A DNA stretch of 64,000 nt, taken from assembly GCF_009208555.1 (NCBI RefSeq), contig NZ_WFLI01000004.1, positions 1 to 64,000 of the forward strand, read 5' to 3'. Under the pieces are notes generated by a model. It searched no databases. It was not told the origin of the DNA and worked only from the letters and a program-made list of their open reading frames with translations. A program made the translations under genes and the position numbers. Below, in pieces: positions 54,736-64,000 of this stretch. The stretch's first letter is position 1, and every line of letters begins with the position of its first letter. The stretch is from Janthinobacterium violaceinigrum. Its GTDB lineage: Bacteria; Pseudomonadota; Gammaproteobacteria; Burkholderiales; Burkholderiaceae_D.

Positions 54736-55924
54736 AGTCTATAATGTATTGATATCGTTGCTCATATGGTCATTTTTCCTTCATTTATTGAGAAACGTAA
54801 ATAGTGCATATGTTGCAATTCAGGGCATTATTTTTTTTGCGACTTGTGCCTGGTTTTATGTGAGCTATAAGTTGACAAAGAGTGATGTTATTGCTATTGC
54901 GATACTTTGCTGTGTATTCTTTTATGTTTTGTTATTGTCCGTTATTTACAATGATGATTATGGTGGTGCTGCACTCGGTATATTCCGTTTCTCAAGCTTG
55001 ATTATGGCATTTTTGAGTGCATTAATGGTTGTCCGGAGCGATAAAGTCGATGTATTTTGGATGATTTTTAGTCAGTTCATGGCATTGTGCGCCCTGTCAT
55101 TATATTTTCAATTTATCTTCGGTCCCATTGACTGGTTTGCTGAGTCAAGTGAGCGAGCTGGTTTTTCTCGATATGCATCACTCGCAGGAAGCCTGACCGT
55201 GTACGGAGTAATTTGTGGGATGGCCATAATATCGAGCTATTTTTATTTCCAAGGATGGAAAAGAATATTGCTGATAGCCATAATTGTTTCTGGCGGCTTT
55301 ATTTCTCTGCAGAAAGCTGCGATTGCAAATATTTTCATCGCAGCGGTAGGTATTGCGATAATTGAAAAAGTTTCCTTTAAGCAGCTGTTTAAGATTGGCG
55401 TGATTGTATTAGTTATTGGTGCAGTTGTTTTGTGGAGCACAGGACTATATGATATTGCTGAAGTAGGATTTAAGAGTTCGCTAGGTGCCGCTGGTGAGGA
55501 CGTTCAATCCGACGTATCCCTCTTGCAAAGTGCATTTGATCGCATCATTGAATTGCCAGGTATTGTCTTCGATTTTTATGGCTTGAACAGGCTGTTCTGG
55601 GGCATGGGTGTATTTGGTGGTTCCGGCTCTCTCGGTTATCCCGATTTGCCAATGATGCATAATGCATATTTTGATATAATTTCAATTGCAGGATTGCCTT
55701 TGTTTAGTGCCTTGTTGATTTATTTCATCACGTTGATTTATAAAGCAACTTATTACTTCGACACGTTGATGAGCGCTGATGTAGATCGAAAAGCGACAGT
55801 GCTGATTTTCCTCATGTCCATGCTGAATATGCTTTTTGCAAGTGGGAATTTTTTCCAGCCAGTGATTGCGATTATTTTATGGGTGTCGGTGATATATGTG
55901 GCGCGTATGCGCAACCGTACCTGA
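54728..55924 (+). CDS. Wzy-like O-antigen/polysaccharide polymerase
   Basis: A 398-residue membrane protein with ten or more predicted helices and a hydrophilic loop of about 70 residues (roughly 245-315) before the last helices, the layout of Wzy polymerases. Sequence families of Wzy are poorly conserved, so the assignment rests on topology and position between glycosyltransferase and sugar genes. Start is ATG at 54728, inside the end of the GT2 gene; a GTG at 54710 is an alternative. Confidence 0.75.
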   Translation: MTKVYNVLISLLIWSFFLHLLRNVNSAYVAIQGIIFFATCAWFYVSYKLTKSDVIAIAILCCVFFYVLLLSVIYNDDYGGAALGIFRFSSLIMAFLSALMVVRSDKVDVFWMIFSQFMALCALSLYFQFIFGPIDWFAESSERAGFSRYASLAGSLTVYGVICGMAIISSYFYFQGWKRILLIAIIVSGGFISLQKAAIANIFIAAVGIAIIEKVSFKQLFKIGVIVLVIGAVVLWSTGLYDIAEVGFKSSLGAAGEDVQSDVSLLQSAFDRIIELPGIVFDFYGLNRLFWGMGVFGGSGSLGYPDLPMMHNAYFDIISIAGLPLFSALLIYFITLIYKATYYFDTLMSADVDRKATVLIFLMSMLNMLFASGNFFQPVIAIILWVSVIYVARMRNRT

Positions 55925-55958
55925 CGTGTCATGTTAATTATTTATAGAGAAAAATATT

Positions 55959-56993
55959 ATGTTTAAAGACAAGGTTTTGTTGATTACTGGCGGAACGGGT
56001 TCATTCGGAAACGCTGTGTTGAAGCGTTTTTTGGATACATCTATCGGTGAGATACGGATTTTCAGCCGAGATGAAAAGAAGCAAGATGACATGCGTAAGA
56101 AGTACAATCATCCGAAGCTGAAATTTTATATTGGCGATGTGCGTGACTATTCCAGTGTTCTCAATGCCACGCGTGGGGTTGATTTTATTTTTCATGCTGC
56201 GGCATTAAAGCAGGTTCCATCGTGTGAATTTCATCCAATGGAAGCTGTCAAGACCAATATCATCGGAACTGAAAACTTGCTGGAGGCGGCAATTCAGAAT
56301 GGCGTACGCCGCGTAGTCTGTCTCAGCACGGACAAGGCTGCCTACCCGATTAATGCCATGGGCATCTCCAAAGCCATGATGGAAAAGGTCATGGTAGCCA
56401 AGTCTCGCAATGTGGATGATGCCAAGACGGTCATTTGCGGTACCCGCTACGGCAATGTGATGGCATCGCGCGGTTCCGTTATTCCGTTGTTTGTCGATCA
56501 AATACGGGCTGGGGCCGCGCTCACGATTACTGACCCGGCGATGACGCGTTTTATGATGACTCTGGAAGATGCCGTTGATTTGGTGCTGTACGCTTTCGAG
56601 CATGGCAGCAATGGTGACATTTTTGTGCAAAAGGCGCCAGCTGCCACAGTTGATACACTCGTGCAAGCATTGTTGGGATTGCTGGACAAAGCTGGCCATC
56701 AGGTGGATATCATCGGCACGCGCCATGGAGAGAAGCTTTACGAAACTTTACTCAGCCGTGAAGAAATGGCTGCGGCGGAGGATCGGGGAGATTATTTCCG
56801 TGTTCCCCCTGATTTAAGGGATTTGAATTACGGAAAATTTGTCGAGCACGGCGAGCAGAAGATTTCGACCGCAGAGGACTATAACTCGCACAATACGCAC
56901 CGCCTTGACGTGAAGGGCATGCAGGCACTCCTGATGAAACTGGAATTCATCAAGAGTATTGTCCGCGGCGAAAATGCTGTTGCAGAAAGCTGA
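55959..56993 (+). CDS. capE: UDP-GlcNAc 4,6-dehydratase/5-epimerase, CapE/FlaA1 type
   Basis: A 344-residue extended SDR that starts the UDP-L-FucNAc pathway from UDP-GlcNAc. It has GGTGSFGN at the N-terminus, HAAALKQVP, STDKAAYPINAMG (with the Met-x-x-x-Lys, MGISK, in place of Tyr-x-x-x-Lys that marks this class) and GTRYGNVMASRGSVIP. CapF- and CapG-like genes follow directly, which favours CapE over the flagellin-type PseB. Confidence 0.9.
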   Translation: MFKDKVLLITGGTGSFGNAVLKRFLDTSIGEIRIFSRDEKKQDDMRKKYNHPKLKFYIGDVRDYSSVLNATRGVDFIFHAAALKQVPSCEFHPMEAVKTNIIGTENLLEAAIQNGVRRVVCLSTDKAAYPINAMGISKAMMEKVMVAKSRNVDDAKTVICGTRYGNVMASRGSVIPLFVDQIRAGAALTITDPAMTRFMMTLEDAVDLVLYAFEHGSNGDIFVQKAPAATVDTLVQALLGLLDKAGHQVDIIGTRHGEKLYETLLSREEMAAAEDRGDYFRVPPDLRDLNYGKFVEHGEQKISTAEDYNSHNTHRLDVKGMQALLMKLEFIKSIVRGENAVAES

Positions 56994-56997
56994 TGCC

Positions 56998-58101
56998 ATG
57001 AAAGTACTTGTTACTGGCGCAAATGGGTTTATCGGCAAGAATTTGTTGATCCGCTTGCGCGAGCGCGGCGACATTGATGTCCTCACTTTCGTACGTGGGG
57101 AAGTGCTGTCTTCCTTGGCAGAGAAGGTGGCCGAGGCCGACTTCATTTTTCACTTGGCTGGCGTAAATCGGCCACAAAATGAAGCCGAGTTTGTCGAGGG
57201 AAATGCCGACCTGACGCAGCGCCTTTGCGAAATCGTACGCGCTGATGGACGTGGTGTCCCTGTCCTGTATACTTCGTCTTCCCAGGCCAGCCGCGACAAT
57301 CCGTATGGCGTCAGCAAGCGTAGCGCGGAAGATGCGTTGCGGACGCTGTCGTCTGAGGGCTTGGCGCGAACCTATATATATCGCTTGCCGAATGTGTTCG
57401 GTAAATGGTGCCGCCCTAATTACAATTCTGCTGTCGCGACATTTTCGTACAATATTGCGCATGGTTTGCCGATTCAGATCAATGACCCGGCCGTGCCGTT
57501 GCAGCTGGTGTATGTCGATGATGTGATTACTGACTTTTTGCGCGTACTCGATACTCAGCCAGCGGCCGGGGAGCGCGAGGTCGCGCCTGTCTATGCAATT
57601 ACTGTGGGTGCACTTGCTCAACAGCTGCAGGCGTTTCGTGACAGCCGTACGTCCATGGTCATCGAGGCTGTGGGAACAGGTCTGATACGCGCCTTGTATT
57701 CCACCTATATCAGTTATTTCACCCCGGAGCAGTTTGCATATCCTTTGGTCCGCCATGCGGATCCGCGCGGCGTATTCGTCGAGATGCTCAAAACCCGCGA
57801 TGCTGGGCAATTTTCCTACTTCACGGCACATCCCGGGATTACCCGTGGTGGACATTATCACCATACCAAGACAGAAAAATTTCTTGTCATAAAAGGACGT
57901 GCACGGTTTGGATTCCGTCAGATCGATACTGGCGAAACCTACACGCTGCTCACGGACGGCGAGACTCCGCAAGTTGTGGAAACCATTCCTGGATGGTCGC
58001 ACGATATTACCAATATCGGTGAGGAGGAAATGATCGTGATGCTGTGGGCGAATGAGATATTTGACCGGGCACATCCAGACACTATCACGTACAAGGTTTA
58101 A
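56998..58101 (+). CDS. capF: CapF-type bifunctional reductase (SDR + cupin)
   Basis: A 367-residue protein. The N-terminal SDR has [10 protein letters not shown] and [10 protein letters not shown]. The C-terminal cupin contains [19 protein letters not shown] with metal-binding histidines. CapF/WbjC enzymes use the cupin for C3 epimerisation and the SDR for reduction, giving UDP-2-acetamido-2,6-dideoxy-L-talose. The start is the ATG at 56998, 4 nt after the capE stop; the longer frame is spurious. Confidence 0.92.
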   Translation: MKVLVTGANGFIGKNLLIRLRERGDIDVLTFVRGEVLSSLAEKVAEADFIFHLAGVNRPQNEAEFVEGNADLTQRLCEIVRADGRGVPVLYTSSSQASRDNPYGVSKRSAEDALRTLSSEGLARTYIYRLPNVFGKWCRPNYNSAVATFSYNIAHGLPIQINDPAVPLQLVYVDDVITDFLRVLDTQPAAGEREVAPVYAITVGALAQQLQAFRDSRTSMVIEAVGTGLIRALYSTYISYFTPEQFAYPLVRHADPRGVFVEMLKTRDAGQFSYFTAHPGITRGGHYHHTKTEKFLVIKGRARFGFRQIDTGETYTLLTDGETPQVVETIPGWSHDITNIGEEEMIVMLWANEIFDRAHPDTITYKV

Positions 58102-58103
58102 AG

Positions 58104-59234
58104 ATGAAAAAATTAAAAGTAATGACAGTGGTTGGCACACGTCCGGAAATCATTCGCTTGTCGCGTGTCATGGCCGTACTGGATCGGCATTGCGATCATG
58201 TGATCGCCCATACCGGACAGAATTATGATTACGAGCTGAATGAGATTTTTTTCCAGGATCTGGAAGTGCGCAAGCCCGATCATTTTTTGAATGCTGCAGG
58301 AAGCAACGCGGCAGAAACCATCGGAAAAGTCATCATCGCGGTGGACGCGGTGCTGGAGCAGGAACGACCGGATGCCGTGTTGATCTTAGGAGATACGAAT
58401 AGTTGTCTGGCTGCGATTCCTGCCAAGCGTCGCAAGATCCCTATTTTTCATATGGAGGCGGGTAATCGCTGTTTCGATCAGCGGGTACCAGAAGAGACGA
58501 ATCGCAAGATTGTCGACCATACTGCCGATATCAATATGACCTATAGCGATATCGCACGCGAGTACCTGTTACGCGAAGGTTTGCCGCCCGACCGCATCAT
58601 CAAGACTGGCAGCCCGATGTTTGAGGTCCTGCACCATTATATGCCGGGCATCGATGCCTCGAACGCGTTGGCACGCCTCGACCTGGAGGAGGGACAGTAT
58701 TTTGTGGTCAGCGCACATCGTGAGGAAAATATCGATTCGGATGTCAATTTTCTCAAGCTGATGCAGGCACTGAATCTGGTGGCGGAAACCTATCAGTTGC
58801 CTGTCATTGTATCGACGCATCCGCGCACGCAAAAGCGCATTGATGCCAAGGGTTTTGTCTTTCATCCGCTGGTGCGCTTGCTCAAGCCGCTGGGCTTCAA
58901 GGACTATGTCCATCTGCAGGCACGTGCGCGTGCTGTATTGTCTGATAGCGGCACTATTACCGAAGAGTCTTCGATCCTGAACTTCCCTGCGCTCAATATT
59001 CGTGAGGCTCATGAACGTCCCGAAGGCATGGAAGAAGCGTCGGTGATGATGACCGGCCTGGATGGCGAGCGTATCTTGCAGGCATTGGCGATTCTGGAAA
59101 CGCAATCTCGTGGCGCGCAGCGCAATTTGCGCCAGATTGCCGATTACAGCATGCCAAACGTATCGGAAAAAGTGCTGCGCATTATTCATAGCTATACCGA
59201 CTACGTTAATCGCGTGGTGTGGAAGAAGGCATAA
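58104..59234 (+). CDS. capG: CapG/WbjD-type UDP-N-acetylhexosamine 2-epimerase
   Basis: A 376-residue non-hydrolysing 2-epimerase of the WecB fold. It has [14 protein letters not shown] at the N-terminus, [49 protein letters not shown]-like VSAHREEN and [12 protein letters not shown]. The context with CapE and CapF argues that it makes UDP-L-FucNAc instead of UDP-ManNAc. Two-nucleotide gap after capF. Confidence 0.92.
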   Translation: MKKLKVMTVVGTRPEIIRLSRVMAVLDRHCDHVIAHTGQNYDYELNEIFFQDLEVRKPDHFLNAAGSNAAETIGKVIIAVDAVLEQERPDAVLILGDTNSCLAAIPAKRRKIPIFHMEAGNRCFDQRVPEETNRKIVDHTADINMTYSDIAREYLLREGLPPDRIIKTGSPMFEVLHHYMPGIDASNALARLDLEEGQYFVVSAHREENIDSDVNFLKLMQALNLVAETYQLPVIVSTHPRTQKRIDAKGFVFHPLVRLLKPLGFKDYVHLQARARAVLSDSGTITEESSILNFPALNIREAHERPEGMEEASVMMTGLDGERILQALAILETQSRGAQRNLRQIADYSMPNVSEKVLRIIHSYTDYVNRVVWKKA

Positions 59235-59258
59235 GCCCGTTCACGGAAAAGGAACCCC

Positions 59259-60494
59259 TTGCGTATTCTTTTGTTAACCCAGTGGTTTGATCCAGAGCCA
59301 ACCTTCAAGGGGCTTTTATTTGCCCAAAAATTGCAGGAACTCGGACATGAAGTCGAGGTCGTTACTGGTTTCCCCAATTATCCTGAGGGAAAGATCTATG
59401 CCGGTTATCGTCAGTCGTGGTGCCATCGCGAAAGCATCGGCGGTGTGCGGATAGCACGCGTACCGCTGTATGCTAGCCATGATAGCTCTGCCTTGAAACG
59501 TCTGTTGAATTACTTTAGCTTTGCTTTGTCGTCCAGCCTGTACGGGATTTTCATGGCGCGCAAGGCGGATATCATCTACGTTTATCATCCGCCAATGACG
59601 GTGGGTGTCGCCGGCGCCTTGATCGGCTGGTTCCGGCGTACACCTTTTGTCTATGATATCCAGGATCTGTGGCCAGACACCCTGAAGGCGACGGGCATGA
59701 TCGGCAATCCCCGCATATTGAGTGTCGCGGGGGCTGTGTGTAACTGGATTTATCGCCGAGCCAGCCATATTGTTGTGTTGTCGCCGGGCTTTCGGAGTCT
59801 GTTGGCCGAGCGTGGGGTGCCCGAGAAGAAAATGTCGCTCATCTACAATTGGTGTGATGAGACTGGGTTGCAAGCGCCAGTGGGCGGGGTTGCTGACCTG
59901 TCCTTTATGAATGGCCGCTTTAATGTGGTATTCGCGGGGAATATGGGAAAGGCACAGGCGTTGGAGGCGGTCATCGCTGCTGCGCAGCTGGTGGCGGCGG
60001 AAGAGAGCCGTGTGCAATTTGTACTGGTTGGTGGCGGGGTTGAGGTGGAAAACCTGAAGGCGTTATGCGCGCGGTATAACTTGCCGAACTTGCGTTTTGT
60101 GCCTCGCATGCCGATGAACGAGGTTGGCGAAGTATTGGCCCGTGCAGATGCCTTGCTGGTGCACCTGAAGGATGATCCTTTGTTCTCCATCACGATTCCA
60201 TCCAAGACACAAGCTTATCTTGCTGTTGGGCGGCCAATTATCATGGCAGTGCGGGGTGACGCTGCTGACTTGTTGCGTGAAGCGGAAGCCGGTGTCGTGG
60301 CGATACCAGAGGACCCTGAGTCGATTGCGCAAGGCGTATTGCAACTGGCCCGGTTGCCGTTGCCCGAGCGCGAAACGATGGGACAGAAGGCTGCTCAGTT
60401 CTATAAGAACAAGCTTTCCTTGAGTGTTGGTGTGGCCGCCTTCATCAAGGTTTTTGAGCATGTTTTGTTTTCCAAAAAAAATGCTGGAAAGTAG
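59259..60494 (+). CDS. GT4 family glycosyltransferase, WbuB-like
   Basis: A 411-residue retaining glycosyltransferase of GT-B fold. The N-terminus [16 protein letters not shown] and the [18 protein letters not shown] and [17 protein letters not shown] stretches resemble WbuB-type proteins, which transfer L-FucNAc. That fits the capEFG genes just upstream and the phosphoglycosyl transferase just downstream. Start is a TTG at 59259 preceded by AAGGA. Acceptor and linkage are inferred, not shown. Confidence 0.85.
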   Translation: MRILLLTQWFDPEPTFKGLLFAQKLQELGHEVEVVTGFPNYPEGKIYAGYRQSWCHRESIGGVRIARVPLYASHDSSALKRLLNYFSFALSSSLYGIFMARKADIIYVYHPPMTVGVAGALIGWFRRTPFVYDIQDLWPDTLKATGMIGNPRILSVAGAVCNWIYRRASHIVVLSPGFRSLLAERGVPEKKMSLIYNWCDETGLQAPVGGVADLSFMNGRFNVVFAGNMGKAQALEAVIAAAQLVAAEESRVQFVLVGGGVEVENLKALCARYNLPNLRFVPRMPMNEVGEVLARADALLVHLKDDPLFSITIPSKTQAYLAVGRPIIMAVRGDAADLLREAEAGVVAIPEDPESIAQGVLQLARLPLPERETMGQKAAQFYKNKLSLSVGVAAFIKVFEHVLFSKKNAGK

Positions 60495-60496
60495 TG

Positions 60497-61108
60497 ATGC
60501 ATATGTTGAAAAGAACCTTTGATTTCATGGCGGCCTTGTTCGCGATCATTGTGCTGTCGCCTCTGATCATCGTACTGGCATTGCTGGTCCGCCTATTTCT
60601 TGGCAGCCCTGTCTTGTTCTCGCAAATACGTCCTGGGTTGCATGGACAGCCGTTTACCGTCTATAAATTTCGTAGCATGACGGATGAAAAAAATGCAATT
60701 GGTGAATTGTTGCCTGATGAGATACGTTTGACGCGTTTTGGCCAGTTTCTGCGTCGTAGCAGTCTCGATGAGCTGCCTCAATTGTTCAACGTATTGAAAG
60801 GAGATGTAAGTCTGGTAGGACCAAGGCCATTATTGATGGAATATTTGCCACTCTATTCCTCAGAGCAGGCTCGTCGGCATCTGGTACGGCCAGGTATCAC
60901 AGGCTGGGCGCAGGTAAATGGACGTAATGCTATTAGCTGGGAACGAAAATTTGAACTGGATGTCTGGTATGTAGATCATCAGTCATTTCTTTTAGATATG
61001 AAAATATTGTTTCTTACAGTAAAGAAAGTGCTGGTTAAAGAAGGCATTAGCGCTGAAGGAGTGGAGACGATGCCACGCTTTCAAGGTGGTATCAAGGAAA
61101 AAAGCTAA
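60497..61108 (+). CDS. small monotopic phosphoglycosyl transferase, PglC/WcaJ-C type
   Basis: Initiating enzyme that moves a sugar-1-phosphate from UDP-sugar to undecaprenyl phosphate at the inner membrane face. About 203 residues: one re-entrant membrane helix at the N-terminus, then KFRSMTDE, the catalytic [17 protein letters not shown] (Asp-Glu dyad) and LVGPRPL with [12 protein letters not shown]. The length matches PglC, not WcaJ. ATG at 60497 used; GTG at 60494 and ATG at 60503 are close alternatives. With PglD-, PglE- and PglF-like neighbours the substrate is probably UDP-diNAcBac or similar. Confidence 0.9.
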   Translation: MHMLKRTFDFMAALFAIIVLSPLIIVLALLVRLFLGSPVLFSQIRPGLHGQPFTVYKFRSMTDEKNAIGELLPDEIRLTRFGQFLRRSSLDELPQLFNVLKGDVSLVGPRPLLMEYLPLYSSEQARRHLVRPGITGWAQVNGRNAISWERKFELDVWYVDHQSFLLDMKILFLTVKKVLVKEGISAEGVETMPRFQGGIKEKS

Positions 61109-61782
61109 TGTATAAGAACCTGGTGATTTTTGGAATTGGCGGCATGGGACGCGAGGCGCATCAGATTGTCGAGGATATCAATGCAGTGGCACCTGAGTTC
61201 AACTTTCTTGGTTTTCTAGACGAAAAGCGGGAGAACCATGGATGCGATGTGCATGGATTTCCCGTACTGGGTGGACTGGAATGGCTGGAGCAGCACAGTG
61301 ATATCGATGTACATGTTGTCATTGCGATTGGCAATACGATCGCAAGACAAAAAATCGTTGCGCGCATTGAACAAAGCTGCGACGTAAAATTTCATAAACT
61401 GGTGCATCCGCAGGCTTGGATCGGAAATCGCGTAGCGATCGGCGATGGTGCCATTATTTGTGCAGGCGCGCGCTTGACTACGGATATTGTGATTGGCAAG
61501 CATGTTATCGTGAATGTTGGTGCTGCGATTTTTCATGATGCACACATTCATGACTACGTCACTGTTGCACCGTCAGTCAATATTTCTGGCGCAGTGCAAG
61601 TTGGTGAAGGTTGCGATTTGGGAATCGGTAGCGCCATTATCCAGGGGAAAAGTATAGGTCCCTGGTCGATTATCGGCGCCGGAACCGTTGTTATACATGA
61701 CGTCGCATCTGACGTTACCGTTGTTGGCGTTCCCGCCAAAGTGATTAAAACTCGCCAGCCTGGCTGGCATCATGGATCATAA
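61108..61782 (+). CDS. PglD/NeuD-type sugar O/N-acetyltransferase
   Basis: A 224-residue protein. An N-terminal Rossmann-like domain (VIFGIGGMGREAHQIVED) is followed by a left-handed parallel beta-helix of hexapeptide repeats (VAIGDGAIICAGARLTTDIVIG, then HDYVTVAPSVNISGAV). In this neighbourhood it should acetylate the 4-amino group of the UDP-sugar made by the aminotransferase. The start overlaps the previous stop by one base (TAATG). Confidence 0.9.
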   Translation: MYKNLVIFGIGGMGREAHQIVEDINAVAPEFNFLGFLDEKRENHGCDVHGFPVLGGLEWLEQHSDIDVHVVIAIGNTIARQKIVARIEQSCDVKFHKLVHPQAWIGNRVAIGDGAIICAGARLTTDIVIGKHVIVNVGAAIFHDAHIHDYVTVAPSVNISGAVQVGEGCDLGIGSAIIQGKSIGPWSIIGAGTVVIHDVASDVTVVGVPAKVIKTRQPGWHHGS

Positions 61783-62962
61783 GATGAAATCTACATTACC
61801 TCCTCCTGCTGCATGGCCTGTTTATCCGGAAGACGAAATTGCTGTCGTCACGGATATATTGCGATCAGGGAAAGTTAACTATTGGACTGGCGATACCGGC
61901 CGGGCTTTTGAGCGTGAATATGCCGCCTATGTCGGGAGCAAGCATGCCATTGCAGTTGCCAATGGAACCGTAGCGCTGGAGCTTGCACTTTATGCACTGG
62001 ACATCGGTTCCGGTGATGAGGTTATTACCACCAGTCGTACTTATATCGCTTCGGCAAGCTGTGCAGTAATGCGCGGTGCCGTGCCTGTTATCGTCGACGT
62101 TGACCGCGACACGCAAAATATTTCGCCTGCTGCGATTCGTGCTGCAATCACGCCGAAAACCAGAGCCATTCTGGTTGTGCATCTGGCTGGCTGGCCATGC
62201 GACATGGACGCGATCATGGCCCTGGCCGAAGAATTTAATCTGAAGGTGATCGAGGACTGCGCACAAGCGCATGGCGCCACCTACAAGGGACGTCAAGTCG
62301 GGTCGATCGGTCATGCGGCGGCATTTTCTTTTTGCCAGGACAAAATCATATCAACCGGAGGCGAAGGTGGGATGATGACCACCAACGACGAGGCTGTATG
62401 GGAAAAGGCCTGGGCTTACAAAGATATTGGTCGAAGCTACGATGCTGTCTACCGGCGCGAGCACCCACCAGGATTCCGCTGGTTGACAGAAACCTTCGGG
62501 ACGAATTGGCGTTTGACAGAGGTACAGTCGGCGATAGGTCGCCTGCAACTTGCCAAATTAAATGACTGGATCATCACGCGCAAACAGCATGCCGCTTTCT
62601 TGACCGAGGTGTTTTCCACGATTCCCGCGCTGCGACTGACATTGCCGCCGCCCGAGATTGGCCATGCTTACTATAAGTATTATGTGTTCGTAAAGCCGGA
62701 ATGCCTTGCGTCGGGTTGGAGTCGCGACCGTCTCATGGCTGAACTCAATGCCGCAGGTGTACCTTGCTTCTCCGGTTCTTGCAGTGAAATACATCTTGAA
62801 AAAGCATTCGAGAGCTTGCCTAAGCGTGCCGTGCACACGCCAGTGGCACATGAGCTGGGGGAGACGAGCCTGATGTTCTTGGTTCATCCTACGTTGGCGC
62901 CCGAGTATATGCGGGCGGTCGGTGAAGTGATACGAGCGGTACTTGCCGAGGCATCGCGTTAA
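61772..62962 (+). CDS. PglE-type DegT/DnrJ/EryC1/StrS aminotransferase
   Basis: A 396-residue PLP-dependent sugar aminotransferase. It has ANGTVALELALYAL, the PLP Asp in VIEDCAQAHGA, the internal aldimine lysine in SFCQDKIISTGGEGG and GTNWRLTEVQSAIG. It would convert a UDP-4-keto-6-deoxy-HexNAc to the 4-amino sugar. It overlaps the acetyltransferase gene by 11 nt if the ATG at 61772 is used; ATG 61784 directly after that stop is an alternative. Confidence 0.9.
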   Translation: MDHKMKSTLPPPAAWPVYPEDEIAVVTDILRSGKVNYWTGDTGRAFEREYAAYVGSKHAIAVANGTVALELALYALDIGSGDEVITTSRTYIASASCAVMRGAVPVIVDVDRDTQNISPAAIRAAITPKTRAILVVHLAGWPCDMDAIMALAEEFNLKVIEDCAQAHGATYKGRQVGSIGHAAAFSFCQDKIISTGGEGGMMTTNDEAVWEKAWAYKDIGRSYDAVYRREHPPGFRWLTETFGTNWRLTEVQSAIGRLQLAKLNDWIITRKQHAAFLTEVFSTIPALRLTLPPPEIGHAYYKYYVFVKPECLASGWSRDRLMAELNAAGVPCFSGSCSEIHLEKAFESLPKRAVHTPVAHELGETSLMFLVHPTLAPEYMRAVGEVIRAVLAEASR

Positions 62963-63079
62963 CTGCTTGCAGCGTATTTGGTACAGCGCCTGTGTCGACG
63001 ACGGCGCTGGCGTGAATTTTAGCGATGCCGTTCTGGCCCGTGAACGCGCCATAGTTTATATTTAGATGGGTAATAATTA

Positions 63080-64000
63080 ATGAAACCGTTATTAAGTTTT
63101 TCGCGGTTACGTAAACAAATCGTCGCGATGATGGTGGATATGTTTTTCCTGCCATTTACTTTTTGCGTGGCGATTTTTTTGCGTTTTGACGGCTTCAACC
63201 TCGCCTTGTTCCGGCCATATGTGTGGCTGATCATTGCAGCGCCACTGGTGGCCATTCCGATTTTTATCCGATTTGGTTTATACCGGGCCGTCATCCGTTT
63301 CATCGACTACAAGATTGTCTATGTGGTTATGATAGGAGTGACCCTCTCTGTGGCCGTGCTGGTGACATTGGCGGCGTTCGTGAGCGGGCTCAATGGCTTG
63401 TCGCGGGGCGTGTTCGGCATTTATTGGGTGAACGCCATCATGTACATGTTGGCCAGTCGATTCTTTGCGCGTGCCTATTTTGTGCGGACAGCGAGAACCG
63501 ACGGTGGCGTGCGGGTTGCCATCTACGGTGCGGGAAGTTCCGGAAATCAATTGGCCCAAGCTCTGAACGGTGCTGGTGAATATCGCCCACTGTTTTTTAT
63601 TGATGATAAGAAAGAATTGCAAGGAGCAACTCTGGGCGGTATTCGTGTTTATGCACCAGAGGCGCTGCCGGATTTGATCGTTGATAAACAGATTAGCAAG
63701 ATTCTGGTTGCGATGCCCTCACTGTCCAAGGCGCAGCAACGTCGCATCCTGGACCAGTTGGAACCCTTGAAGATCAAAACACTCGTGACGCCGCCAATCA
63801 AGAGTCTGGTGAGTGGTATTGCGAGGGTACAAGATATTCGTGAAATCGAGATCGAGGATCTGCTGGGACGGGATGCGGTCGAGCCTGACCACGAATTGAT
63901 GGCCATGTGCATTATTGGAAAATCCGTGATGGTGAGTGGCGCTGGGGGGTCGATAGGATCGGAACTGTGCCGTCAAATATTGCGCCAGCAGCCAGCGCGC
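63080..64000 (+). CDS. PglF/WbpM-type UDP-GlcNAc 4,6-dehydratase, membrane-bound (3' end outside window)
   Basis: The frame is open for 307 codons from ATG 63080 to the right edge. Four N-terminal membrane helices (VDMFFLPFTFCVAIFL onward) are followed by a first Rossmann-like region (VAIYGAGSSGNQLAQAL). Then RDIREIEIEDLLGRDAVEPD leads to the second nucleotide loop VMVSGAGGSIGSELC, just before the cut. This is the WbpM/PglF/CapD architecture; only the catalytic domain is missing, because of the window end. It would make the 4-keto sugar used by the PglE-like enzyme upstream. Confidence 0.9.
   Translation, partial: MKPLLSFSRLRKQIVAMMVDMFFLPFTFCVAIFLRFDGFNLALFRPYVWLIIAAPLVAIPIFIRFGLYRAVIRFIDYKIVYVVMIGVTLSVAVLVTLAAFVSGLNGLSRGVFGIYWVNAIMYMLASRFFARAYFVRTARTDGGVRVAIYGAGSSGNQLAQALNGAGEYRPLFFIDDKKELQGATLGGIRVYAPEALPDLIVDKQISKILVAMPSLSKAQQRRILDQLEPLKIKTLVTPPIKSLVSGIARVQDIREIEIEDLLGRDAVEPDHELMAMCIIGKSVMVSGAGGSIGSELCRQILRQQPAR

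Overview
The window is about 64 kb of a high-GC betaproteobacterial chromosome. The gene set and order (rpsU, yqeY-type gene, dnaG, rpoD, CAU tRNA; tsaD; plsY; DAHP synthase; pdxJ; ybiB) and the protein styles suggest Oxalobacteraceae, most likely Janthinobacterium or a close relative. That placement is inferred from gene content and not tested by any search.

Layout. Positions 1-12.5 kb are ordinary chromosome: a PAS-GGDEF-EAL protein cut by the left edge, an endonuclease/exonuclease/phosphatase-family protein, YbaK, PlsY, a DsbA-like protein, a DUF427 protein, a DUF2157 / DUF4401-GDYXXLXY membrane pair, a YdjM-type membrane protein, a KefB-type antiporter and a 6-TM potassium channel with a zinc ribbon. 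Positions 12.5-22.3 kb hold a tightly coupled lipid-type biosynthetic locus. It starts with a seven-gene operon: KAS III-like synthase, SDR, metallo-beta-lactamase-fold hydrolase, ANL adenylating enzyme, PAP2-type enzyme, sterol-desaturase-type oxygenase and fatty-acid desaturase. A three-gene unit follows: GbsR/MarR-like regulator, DUF4166 protein and a membrane/SDR fusion, with a perfect palindrome over its own promoter. I do not recognise the product; this is my main candidate for an undescribed system. Positions 22.3-36.4 kb return to core genes: eutBC, tsaD, a NirD-like protein, DAHP synthase, a degenerate IS110-type protein, ybiB, a flavoprotein, rpsU, a YqeY protein, dnaG and rpoD.

Positions 36.5-39.5 kb are a compact island at a CAU tRNA gene. 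The intact tRNA and its terminator lie at the left end. A 73-74 bp near-identical copy of the tRNA 3' end plus terminator lies at the right end. Between them are an integrase C-terminal remnant and a two-gene ATPase/HNH nuclease operon that looks like a Septu (PtuAB) anti-phage system. Positions 39.5-49.3 kb are mixed housekeeping genes: FKBP, DUF2726, YjjG, PdxJ, small hypotheticals, GFA, GST, Crp/Fnr regulator, chemoreceptor and DEAD-box helicase.

From 49.4 kb to the right edge an AT-rich spacer leads into a lower-GC surface polysaccharide cluster: GH3 lipoprotein, Wzx-like flippase, GT2, Wzy-like polymerase, CapE/CapF/CapG-type genes for UDP-L-FucNAc, a GT4, a small phosphoglycosyl transferase, and PglD-, PglE- and PglF/WbpM-like genes. 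Together they predict a repeat unit started by a di-N-acetylated bacillosamine-type sugar, probably followed by L-FucNAc. An interspersed repeat of about 76-90 bp occurs twice in the window, near 31.1 kb and 49.5 kb.
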